A stretch of DNA of 64,000 nucleotides from Ditylenchus dipsaci (taxonomy: Eukaryota > Nematoda > Chromadorea > Rhabditida > Anguinidae), in contig SADC01000169.1 in assembly GCA_004194705.1 (NCBI GenBank), positions 124,001 through 188,000 of the forward strand, written 5' to 3'. Positions within the stretch are counted from its first letter, which is position 1, and each line of letters begins with the position of its first letter. Below, in pieces: positions 1 to 10,029 of this stretch. A program made the translations under genes and the position numbers. The notes under the pieces were generated by a model. The model was not told where the DNA came from, did no database searches, and worked only from the letters and a program-made list of their open reading frames with translations.

Positions 1-79
1 TTTTACTCGAAAATTCTTAAAATTAAAGAAAAGAACTTTCGTTTTTCCCCATATCTCTCTAAATTTCAATCCAAAAAAC

Positions 80-3000
80 CTTGATAAATGAAATATTGCC
101 GAGCAGCAAGACAGCAGATATCATGCCGAAAATTTTCTGCTGTGAGGAAGCAGAAAATCCAACAGCTTCCATGGAATGTTTTAGTCGCTCATACTCATAC
201 TTTTCATTCATCGACTCGCAAGCAAAAAAGTTGTTCTGGTTTAGGTAGTAGTAATCTCTTGGTTGGAGCAGGAAATGCTGGTTGCGCTCAATGTCAGAAG
301 CGCCTTCCAACAAGTAATAAAACACGTGGTAGTTTCTACAGAAAACACCACTTAGTCTCGAGCACACTTTTGTTTAAAGTCGTTACCTTTCACCCACAGC
401 TTGAGAAATAATTCTAAAAGTTTAAAAAATATTTGGTTGTCTTTTTTCTTTGTAATAATTACCTGGACTTTTCCAGTAGATAAATCTCAACATTAGCACC
501 GGAAACCATGCCATTTTCTCTATAGTTAACTTTGATAAATTTCCCAAAACGACTGCTGTTGTTGTTTTGCACCTGAAGAATCATATTGTTTTTAAAACTT
601 TTTAATTAGTTTTCTTGGTAATATTCACTTACTGTAACAGCATTCCCGAAGGCCTATAAAGCCTATCTATTTTTATAAATTAATTTTTTGGTTCACCAAC
701 CTCCAAAACAGGTCCAGCTGACTGAATAAAAAAAAGTTCATAGCTTGAAAACAGATATTAGTCAGAAATGCACATGGTCTTTGTTTTTCCTGACTGGATA
801 CTAGATACTTTAGAATTACCGAACCGGATACCGGAACAAAAAGTTACCAAATGTATTCTGCCTTGGAAAATATCAGCTTGGGGGACCAAGGCAAGAAAAA
901 AACTCAATATTTTTATACGAAAATTGTTTGACTAAAAGTTATTTGAAAGTGTAAAATATATGTGTTTTGAAGGCTGTATTGGGTTTCGATTTAATTAGTT
1001 TCGAAATGTGCGAGTTTGAATTTTTTCCGTTTTCGGGTTTTTCCGTTTTCGAAACCTGATTTCTAGACTGATTCGAGCATGCTGAAGATGGTTTGATAAT
1101 AGTAAAACAAGGTTTTGTATGGTATTTTTTGAGTATTAGGAGACAATTGATTTTACAAAAACTCGATTGCACCAAAACTCAAAAATACCCGAGAAAACGG
1201 CGTTTTACCACTATCAAACCATCTTCAGCATGCCCGAATTAGTCCAGTTAACAGGCTTTCGAACCCAAAGAAAAAATTTTGATCCAAGTGGACGACCGCT
1301 TGGTTTGGTTGGTTCAGACTAAAAAATTTTAAATTCCCGCAAATTTTTCAAATTCGAGAAAATTCAAATTATTTGAAAAGTGTGGACCAATTTATGTTTG
1401 GTCCAATTCATGTGCGGACCAATTCGTGTGTGTACTAATTCGGTGTGGATCAGTTTTCTTAACGACCTTAAATGGAAATCCACCTGACCAGAAGGTACCC
1501 ATTTCGGATTTTGTGGTCTGGGTAGGTGAAATCGGGATTTTGGTCGTAACAAACCCACTTACCTGCACGATTTTACGTATGATAGGACATTTTGTTTTTG
1601 AATCTGACTCAATTTTATTTTCAGGCTATCTACAGGTGGATATCCACCTGACCAGGTGGTACCTACCCCAGGTTTTGGGGTTTGGCTGGGTGAAAATAAA
1701 CTCTTGGTCCTGTCAAACAAGATTCGCCACACAATTTTGCGTATGAGAGGATAGTTTGTTTTTGAATTTAAAAAAATTCATTTTTTCAGGTGAGCCAGGT
1801 GGATATCCACCTGACCATAGATATAGATACATCTATATCTATACATTGATACATCCGAGCTTTCGGAGACCGGAGGGGTTAAAGTAGGTCAGTTGATCAG
1901 GTTATTTTCTGAAAACCATGTCAGCAAAACATGTGCGAAGCCTCGTGAATCAGATGAGTACCTGATGATTCATGTATGAACTCAGGACATTTCAAACAAG
2001 ATACCTCATGAAAGTATATATTCATAAAAAAATTAATAGTAAAAATTTTTTTTGAAAACGTATGTTTTTGAAAAAAAAATTGCGAAAACGGAAATTCTCG
2101 AAAGCAGCTCTCGAATACAGAAATATTCGAAAACGGAAAAACCCGAAAACGGAAAAACCGAAAACGGAAAAAATTCAAACTCGCACATTTCGAAACTAAT
2201 TAAAACGAAACCCAATACAGCCGTTTTGAAACTATCCGAAAAAATTCGCAACAAAAAAAAACAGCGGAGGGGACCATGTCTTTTTGGGAGCTACTACAAC
2301 ATATACATAGACCCACAATATTTATTTTCGAACAAAATTTTCTAAAACAAACCAGCAGTGTTTGCTCGATTGTGCTGCAGCCTGAACTACTTTTGAGGCC
2401 ACCACTCAGTGTAGTCAAGTGGTGGAGAAGAAAGTTGGTGGACTCAGTTTTGCCTGAATCACAACAATTATTTTCTATCGAATTACATCTGACCATTTTT
2501 GATAGAAAAAACCTGATCCAGACTCTCCACTGATCACAACACATTGATTTTCTTTGATTCGGAGCATGTTGTGGTAGGTTATGTCAGCAACAGCATAGAT
2601 GTGAGGTGGTAATGCTCCAACCTGAAAAACAATGGATTAGCACTAATGCTATCAAAATCAATGGTCAGCGAAATCCCACCTCCGACTCTGGCAATATAGA
2701 CGACTGTATTTGGGATTGTAGATGGGGAAGAAGCTAAAAATATTAAGTTTGCATTTTAAACCACGAACCCAAACTTACTTAAAAGGGTTGACAGCCACCA
2801 GGATTGGCCCAATATAGGTGTAGATATGACCTGAAAAAACCGTATAATTTGAATAGTCAAGTCTAGCCAAATACACATCCCTTTAGGTTTTTTTAACCGA
2901 CTTCATGCTGAGGATGGTGGCTACAATGCCCAATTTTTGAGAAAAATGGCGCCAAAAAATAAATGTCTGTCAAGGTTTTATCTTGCCACCTCTTTGGAAA

Positions 3001-6000
3001 TTTTGACCCCGTACAGTGAACTTCCTACACAGTATTCCCAACAGTGCAGGGAACTCGTCCTTGGCTCGTTCTTCCTCGTCCTTGATATTTCATAGATTTT
3101 TTTCATGAATTATGTTGTGTATCTTCAAATAATTCATTATAGATCCGTATACTAGAAGTTAATCTATACAATTGGTAAATTGATAACTCAATAAGTTAAA
3201 TATAAAATACATCATAAGTCTAAGGACGAGCAACTCGTCCCAAACTCGTCCATATACTTGATTTTAGACATTTAGTGTCTTTTGTTTAACTATTAGCATT
3301 TTTTAGGATTTTTTTTCTCAGCAATCATGTAGGGAACAGTTTTCTGAACAGATCTAGAACGAAAAATTCAAACTTTTTGAAATTTTCAATAATAAAGCCT
3401 GTAAAATACCAAGGACGAGCCAAGGACGAGTTCCCTGCACTGGTTCTCAAAAGTTTGGAAATACTGGCTGCTTTTGAAACTTTAAGATAGCAGCTCTGGA
3501 CTAAAATTATTGATCAGAATTTCATAAAAGTTTTGAAGTTGAGGCGAAAAAACATTCGACCCAGCGATATATCGATTCTGTGGTAGATATTTTAATGAGA
3601 GACTCGACTTTAATTTTATATTTTTGAACAATTCAAGATTTTTATTGTCGCGACCATAATTTTTTTGTGGTCGAATTTCGAAGATCTGTTAACGTAGATT
3701 GACTGAGAATCGAAAAATATTTTAGTATGTAATTTAATGTAATCTTTGCTTGCTCCTCCCTGTGTTTTAGGTCTTGACCATCTAGAGGCCGTGTACAGAC
3801 CAGGACTTAAAACTCCAACAAAATCTTCCCACCGCTGTTGAACCTGTCCTTCAAGTTGTCCAAGAGAGTCTGTTCTGTGAGCTCGGGTAAGTTGCACAGA
3901 TCTGCATAGTTTTTCTAGAAGGTTCCCACTTCAGAATTCATACAATACCAAAACACAAGGTAATTCACCTGTGGCTGTTGCAGAACTTGGTCAGAAACGA
4001 ATCGATTGTGCTGGATGTGTTGACAATACCAGCCTGACCAGCGGAAGCTCCTGAAATATAAAAATATGTCAAGGTAGCTAAAATATTTAGAAAAAACATA
4101 CTTGAATCCTTCCTCCGACACACAAATCGATTACGTGGCACCGAGAGGTCGTCATTAGCGGCTTCCGTTGTGGAATCTGCTGGAGTAGATCTGGGCCAGA
4201 GTGTTTGCACTGTTACCGGGTATTCTCCACTGAAAAAAATTGCTTTTGATAAAAGCATAGATATAGAAGACATACCGATCCAACTTCCGCTCTTTGAATG
4301 TCCTGCCATCCACAGTACTAAATAAAAACTTTGTATTAAAAGGATTGAGACCAGTGTTGTCCATTTGGCTCGCGCGAGCCAAACGAAAGACCCAAAATCG
4401 CATGTCCTAGCGAGCCAAATGGGTTCGAGCCATATGGCTCGCTTTTTTTATATATGCGAGCCAATTGGCTCGCGTACTTGTTTTTTTTAAGCGAGCCGAA
4501 CGCGAGCCAAAACCATACGAGCCATTTGTATCGCGAACCGTTTGGCTCGCAAACAAAAACAAATGGTTCGGCTCGCGCTTTTTATGTGAGTTTTGAACGT
4601 CGATTCATTGTTAAAGACAAATAAAAGGACAAATAAAGTGTCACTAGCTCAATATTTGCAAAAAATCAGTCAAAAAATTGAAAAAAATGAAAAATAAACT
4701 AGATTTAGGCTTTATTTCAGCAAACAATATTTTCCGCGAGCCGAACCATACGCTTATTATAGATGCGAGCCAAATGGCTCGCGAGCTAAGAAGCTCTTGT
4801 CACTTTATTCTTTAACTTGGCGAGCCATATGGCTCGCGGACATAGCTATTTGGCGAGCGAGCCAAACGCACAACACTGATTGAGACTGCTAATTTTCAAG
4901 ATCTAGTATCAAACTTCCAGTTGATTTATGAAATTATGTAGGAGTCTGCACAACAGCATATTTATTTTTGGCTGTTTTTTTTTTGTTCACTTAAGTTAAT
5001 TTGATTCTTTTTGCAAACCCAACATAAGAAACCAAATGCAAGTGCTAAAAAATTTATTTTTTTTCTAAATTTTCACTAACTGTAAAAAAATAGTGAAAAC
5101 CATGTGCTAATGCATGCCATTATCGGTACGGTTAAGTTTTTTTGGTTTTGATTGAAAATCAAAAAGTCGGTTTCTTGCTCAAAATACTATAATTTTCGGG
5201 TGCAGCCATATTTTAAGAATTTGAACTTGCAGGAACATTACTACTCTTTTTACTAGCCTCAAAAAGTTTGAACGACCAAAAGACTGCAACCCTACAAAAA
5301 AGTATTGTCCCCCGGTAATTGAAGACCTTGGTATAATTGTAGTATTCCGAACCCTCCCAAAATGCCTCAAAATAATGTTTTTTCGCTGATTTAGCTGCTC
5401 TAACACACGTAAAACATGTTTTTATGCGAGGAAAATCATTTTTGACAAAAAAAGATTCGACCAAAATTTTACTTTTTGCCTTGAGGGGACCAAGATAATT
5501 CAACCTAAAAAGGCATCTGAATAACCTTAAAAACCAAATAAGATGGAATTTGAACATAGTTTTGTTAACTGGAGGGGGGTCTACTTCTGCACAGCTTTAA
5601 TATTATTTTTAGTGTCTAAAGGTTACTTACGAGATTTTCAAACACTTTTCTCAAATCAATATAAAATGCGACCCATAAAAACATGTTTTACGTGCGATAG
5701 AGCAGCTAAATCATCGAAAAATTGTTTTGTTTTATTATTGTTTCATTATTTTGAGGCATTTTGGGTGGGTTCGGAATACTAAAATTATTCCAAGACCTTT
5801 AAAATAGGTACTAAAAATAGGGTGATAGTTGGCACCCAAATATCTCACTTTTTTCAACTTACCCCATGGTCTCAAAAATTTCAAAATCATCCGTGTTGCG
5901 TTTTAAAACATCTAAAATTTGGTAATCATATTTTTCAAAATGATTATCACCAAAATTACCTGCTTTCTGATCAAGAATTTTTTCTATCAATTCTTCTGTT

Positions 6001-6711
6001 GTAGTGTGCCTAAAGCAATCATACTCACAATTGCTCAAGTTGACTTATTTCGTCACATCAAATCAAAATATGGTGCTTCTGCTGTTTCTTCTTTCCTAAT
6101 TACCTTGGTCACCCTGTTGGTTTTCCTGGCTTAGGCTTCAGTGCAGAATAGGGCAGTACTCAAACATGTTTTTCTTATTTTCTGTAGTTAGGCAAACATG
6201 TTTGAGTGTGTCCACACATATGCTGGCCTAACCTCCACTTAAGAACAAGTCAAAAAAACAATAACTGGGAGTACCCAGGCAAACAGTAGAGACTGGGGCT
6301 CTACAGCAGAAGTACTCAAAATATAAAAAACTATGAAAAATATTTTGAAAGATCAATTTTTCAAATTTTACGGAGTAATAAGTATTTGAAATGTGAGAAT
6401 ATAACCCTATGACGATTATGTAAAAAAGCTTACCTTTTGCAGAGAATATCCACAGTTGACTCACCCACTATAGATCTTTTTCGAGACATAGTGGAATCAT
6501 CAGTTTCAGGGTTGAAAGCATGCAAATACACAGTCAACGTGTAGATATGCAAGTCATCTAACACCGGTGCTTCTCCAATTGTCAATGCTCTTCGTGGGAA
6601 TACTCCTAAAATAGTTAAAAATATTTTGGTCATCTTATTTACGAAAAAAGCATTACCGGTTATTCCGCCACTTGACGGTTGGTTCATAGAGTTTACAGAA
6701 TCAAGACTCAT
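80..6711 (-). CDS. MYO9: class IX unconventional myosin, N-terminal part (runs off left edge)
   Basis: Actin-based motor that in class IX carries a C-terminal RhoGAP; only the first part is here. Exons, 5' to 3' on the minus strand: 6711-6657, 6605-6434, 4317-4276, 4229-4102, 4050-3969, 3914-3833, 2830-2779, 2733-2680, 2621-2513, 2453-2353, 721-701, 653-633, 572-463, 413-387, 335-80. The start ATG is at 6711-6709. The N-terminus resembles the RA-like domain of myosin IX (VQTLWPR at the expected place), followed by [30 protein letters not shown], the P-loop GESGSGKT split by a 59-bp intron, SAGPVLE-AFGNAVT, switch [10 protein letters not shown] and NYHVFYYLL. About 437 residues are visible. 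The 4229-4102/4050-3969 and 2733-2680/2621-2513 junctions do not close in frame with GT-AG sites, probably single-base assembly errors. Motor identity is seen directly; class IX rests on recalled similarity to vertebrate MYO9. Confidence 0.85.
722..2352. repeat. repeat-filled myosin intron
   Basis: A 1.6-kb intron in a gene whose other introns are about 50 bp. It holds dispersed repeat pieces: an inverted arrangement around CATGCTGAAGATGG (1078 and 1221), the CCAAGTGG/GGTTGGTTCAGAC unit (1285-1320), a short array of GGACCAATT-like words (1384-1450), and GGTGGATATCCACCTG palindromes (1636 and 1798). The same units recur near 21.4, 36.8-37.3 and 39.5-39.9 kb. No coding sequence is seen. Confidence 0.6.
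3042..3442. mobile_element. hAT-like MITE, GGACGAG family
   Basis: The ends read CAGTGCAGGGAACTCGTCC and its reverse complement. The flanking 8-mers ATTCCCAA and GTTCTCAA match at 6 of 8 positions, an aged hAT-type duplication. The interior carries repeated GGACGAG/CTCGTCC words in both orientations. It lies in a myosin intron. Confidence 0.75.
4352..4878. mobile_element. hAT-like MITE, GAGCCAAATGGCTC family
   Basis: Terminal inverted repeats CAGTGTTGT... and ...ACAACACTG are bounded by an exact 8-bp duplication ATTGAGAC (4344-4351 and 4879-4886). The body is packed with variants of the self-complementary word GAGCCAAATGGCTCGCG near both ends. No ORF. It lies in the myosin intron between the N-terminal and RA-like exons. 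Confidence 0.85.
5325..5800. repeat. foldback element in myosin intron
   Basis: The arms at about 5325-5425 and 5680-5800 are inverted copies; both contain AAAACATGTTTTACGTG, AGCAGCTAAATCA and the ATTCCGAACC/GGTTCGGAAT stretch. ORFs read from it in both directions are products of the palindrome. The rest of this intron (5800-6430) shows nothing I can name. Confidence 0.6.
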
Positions 6712-6962
6712 TTCGATTTGACCTTATAATAAATTTAGTTAGGAAAAAATATTGACTTGGAGTCAATTCAGTAGTCCAAATTCTATTGTTCTATATATCT
6801 TGGCTGTTCAATTAATAAATTAGTGATGAGCATAAGTAAAGGAGAGCCTAAAATTTTCATCAACGTAAAAAATTTAAAGAAAGGGTGAAAGCTGTTAAGG
6901 AGATAGTCTCGACACGAAAGGATTTATCCAAGTTTTCTATTTTTTAAATGTGGTCATCTCTA

Positions 6963-7567
6963 CAGGGTGTGTCAGAATTACGCGCACATTGCTCTTTCTG
7001 TCTTAATTTTTTTTATATATTATCAATTTTAATTCGATTTACCGTATTTCCTCTAATAAGCGCCCCGGGGCGCTTATTTTTCAAACCCTAAAAATTTTGA
7101 AATTGTCAATAAAAAATAGCCTTAACTCCAAAATTTTAGTCAAAAATTAGGGGGGGGGGCGCTTATTGGAGCGGGGGCGCTTATTAGAGGAAATACGGTA
7201 TGCTGTCTGCATGGTATATCTCTTCTTTTAAATGCTTTTTACGTTTAGATCATGGCTAATATCAAGAATCAAGAGCAAGCAAACCGACTTTGTGTGAAGC
7301 AGCTCAAACTTGGTCTAGAAGAGATGTTCCGAATAATCGACAGTGGGCGTTCCTAAAGGTTTTAATTTTTGTCTCAATTTATCCTTTTTTCTTATTGTTT
7401 ATTGTTGTACGAATAAAGATGAATGGGAAGTCTGTGTTATTGATTATTAAAAGCCTCGTAATTCTGGAGATTTCCTCGGGTTAGGGTCCCGAAAACGGAA
7501 ATCGGCCGGGCAAGGAGCTACCTCGCCAAATTTTTCAAAAAAGTGCGCGTAATTCTGACACACCCTG
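6963..7567. mobile_element. Tc1/mariner-like non-autonomous element
   Basis: Inverted termini CAGGGTGTGTCAGAATTACG and its complement are flanked by TA on both sides (6961-6962, 7568-7569). It has no intact transposase; a short ORF at 7290-7484 is not recognisable. A TACCGTA foldback (7040-7200) is nested inside. Confidence 0.75.
7040..7200. mobile_element. TACCGTA-end foldback MITE (AATAAGCGCC variant)
   Basis: The ends are TACCGTATTTCCTCTAATAA and its complement; the arms carry GCGCCCC/GGGGCGC. It is nested in the mariner-like element at 6963-7567 and belongs to the family also seen at 13349, 22012, 22563, 50247, 51301, 61066 and 63588. Confidence 0.8.
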
Positions 7568-7599
7568 TATATAGTATTTGGGTCGGGTGGGTCACACTT

Positions 7600-8400
7600 T
7601 TTATGATTTACCAAATTTTGAGCCACTTTTATGAAGAAAGTCGGTGTTGATGTTTTATAATGGTGAAAACTAGAGAATCTCAGCTACAAAATGAGCTATT
7701 GAACAGTGGATTTTGAAAGGTTTTAAGGGTCGAACTGGTCCGGACAAGCTCTCAACTCAGTGGTTTTTTAGGTGTACTTTTTCTTATTTTTTAACTTCAG
7801 ACCCAATTTTGAGCCACTTTTATAAAAAGTCGGTGTTAATGTTTTATAATGGTGAAACTAGAGAATCTGAGCTACAAAATAAACTATTAACCTGTAAGGT
7901 TAGAAAAGTGTAAAGGGTCGAACTGGCCCGGACAAGCTCTCAACTCAGTGGGTTTTTAGGTGTACTTTTTCCTATTTTTTAACTTCAGACCCAATTCTGA
8001 GCCACTTTTATAGAGAAAGTCGGTGTTTATGTTTCATGATGGTGAAAACTGAAGAATCTCAGCTACAAAATGAGTTATTAACCAGTGATGTTAGAAGAGT
8101 GTAAGGTCTCGAACTGGTACGGACAAGCTCTCAAGTCAGTTGCTTTTTAGGTGGAGTTTTTCCTATTTTTAACTTCAGGCACAATTTTGAGCCACTTTTA
8201 TAGAGAAAGTCAGTGTTGATGTTTTATAATGGTGAAAACATAAGAATCTCAGCTACAAAATGAGCTATTTAACAGTGGATTTTGAAAAGTGAACGGGTTT
8301 GAACTGCCCGGACAAGCTCAAAACTCATTGGTTTCTCAGGTGTGGATTTAAGGTGGATGTTCCGGTTCAAACCCAATTTTGGCCAGTTTTTGCCGATTAA
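7600..8400. repeat. tandem repeat, unit about 187 bp, four or more copies
   Basis: Each unit contains TTTTGAGCCACTTTTAT, AGTCGGTGTTGATG, GAATCTCAGCTACAAAATGA and GACAAGCTCTCAACTCAG. The first landmark recurs near 7615, 7803, 7990, 8177 and, diverged, 8366. An inverted partial copy of the array edge lies at 40005-40095. Confidence 0.8.
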
Positions 8401-8477
8401 TGTCAAATATCTCTGCGGAACCCTCAAGTTCAACATCTTGACTTCCTTTTAAGCACAATCACGTATAATCGAAATTG

Positions 8478-8838
8478 GATAGGCGAGGATGGGCAAGGGT
8501 AGGCGAGGATAGGCGAGGATGGGCGAGGGTAGGCGAGGATAGGCGAGGGTAGGCGAGGATAGGCGAGGATGGGCAAGGGTAGGCGAGGATAGGCGAGGAT
8601 GGGCAAGGGTAGGCGAGGATGGGCGAGGGTAGGCGAGGAGAGGCGAGGATGGGCAAGGGTAGGCGAGGAGAGGCGAGGATAGGCGAGGGTAGGCGAGGAT
8701 GTGTGAGGGTAGGCGAGGATATGCGAGGATGGGCAAGGGTAGGCGAGGAGAGGCGAGGATAGGCGAGGGTAGGCGAGGAGAGGCGAGGATAGGCGAGGGT
8801 AGGCGAGGATATGCGAGGATGGGCAAGGGTAGGCGAGG
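8478..8838. repeat. G-rich minisatellite, 10/20-bp unit
   Basis: Tandem run of decamers AGGCGAGGAT, GGGCGAGGGT and GGGCAAGGGT in alternating order over 360 bp. Strong strand asymmetry (G-rich plus strand). The long minus-strand ORFs across it are reading-frame products of the repeat. Confidence 0.95.
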
Positions 8839-9316
8839 TAGAGTAGCTTAGTCAACAGGTAGGGTGGATGATCTACCCTAACCATTAACGCACTCGGAAG
8901 ATAAATCTACCCGAACTACTAATGTACATGAACAACTAATGTTCCCGAACAACATAGGCGCCGATAGGCGCCTGCAGACCCTAGTTGAGCCATATTTTGT
9001 CGACAACCCGGTTTCGCAGTCTCAGATAAACTTGTGCACAATAAAAAGTTGGCTAAGCATAATCAATATCAGAATATCTAAATCCTCTCAAAAAATGCCC
9101 TTTAAATCGAAATGGAAAGGAAGAAGAAACCATCGAAAAAAGGATGATTAGTTTTTCTATTGCAATTCGATTTTTAGGACACTTTTAAGGAATTTGAAAA
9201 TTCTGATATTAATGATACTCATCCAACTTTTTATTTTGCACAAGTTTGTCTGACATTACAATACCGAATTGTCGATAAAATATGGCTCATTAACCACATT
9301 TAAAAAACGAAAAAGT

Positions 9317-9742
9317 GACGCTACTTGCATATACCCCCCCCCAAATCAACTTTTTTTAAAAGTGTTTTAAAACACCCTATATCGACTCAAAATTGCCTCA
9401 GGAGTTCAAAAAAGGTATTATTTTTAAGTTCTGGTCAATAAAAAATTGAGTTTTGGGCACTTTCGAATTTCGACTTTTTACCTGTTTTATCATGTTTTGG
9501 TCACTGGAGCTGGGCAATAAGAGCCTCTAAATGCATTTTTTTCAAGAGTCTTGCTCGGAATTATGTCTAAGGTAAGTGAGTGCGCGCATCTCTAACCAAC
9601 CAAGCCCCCTGCGCCCCTTCGGGGCGCAGAACTCAAAAATAATGTCTTTTTGGAGCTTCTGAGGCGATTTTAGGTCGATATAGGGTGTTTGGGAACATTT
9701 TAAAAAAAGTTGATTTGGGGGGGGGTATATGCAAGTAGCGCC
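9317..9742. mobile_element. hAT-like MITE, C-tract family (GCGCTACT ends)
   Basis: The ends are GACGCTACTTGCATATACCC and GGGTATATGCAAGTAGCGCC, with an exact 8-bp duplication GAAAAAGT (9309-9316, 9743-9750). The core contains the hairpin around GCGCCCCTTCGGGGCGC and the phrase TAAGGTAAGTGAGTGCGCGC shared with the members at 51467 and 43252. Confidence 0.88.
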
Positions 9743-9816
9743 GAAAAAGTTCTATAAATCCTTTCGTGTTGAGATTATCTCCTTAACAGCTTTCACCCTC
9801 CTTTAAGATTCAAATA

Positions 9817-10029
9817 ATGGATGTACCGCCAGCCAGCCCTTTTTCAAAATTTTTGATCTTTGGCGATACTCTTCAAATTGGCCACTGGAGACCAGATCCT
9901 ACGGTCACAATGGAAGAGGGATACATTTTGAATGTCTCTTACAAAGAATATTTTTGTGAACTAAGCCATATAGTTTCACTAGCTCTTATTGAAGCAATGG
10001 CAACTATGGCGGTTAATCACTATGGATAG
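9817..10029 (+). other. short ORF of unknown status
   Basis: A 70-codon frame starting just after the inverted repeat at 9752-9812. I recognise no domain. There is no clear splice site at either end, and its neighbours are repeats. It could be a chance ORF or an exon of an unknown gene. Confidence 0.2.

Larger units (their letters stand above)
6875..9812. repeat. inverted repeat pair bounding a 2.9-kb block
   Basis: About 55 bp at 6875-6935 (GTGAAAGCTGTTAAGGAGAT...CACGAAAGGATTTAT) recurs inverted at 9752-9812. The block between holds the mariner-like element, the 187-bp array, the minisatellite and a hAT MITE. It may be the arms of an older element; no transposase is seen in it. Confidence 0.45.

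Noticed and set aside
5213..5782. ORFs on both strands sharing KTCFTC and AAKS words
   Set aside because: The shared words come from the two arms of a foldback read in opposite directions.
8430..8885. Three overlapping minus-strand ORFs of up to 151 codons, rich in Pro/Ser/Leu
   Set aside because: They are the reading frames of the decamer minisatellite; every frame repeats the same pattern and there is no start or splice context.
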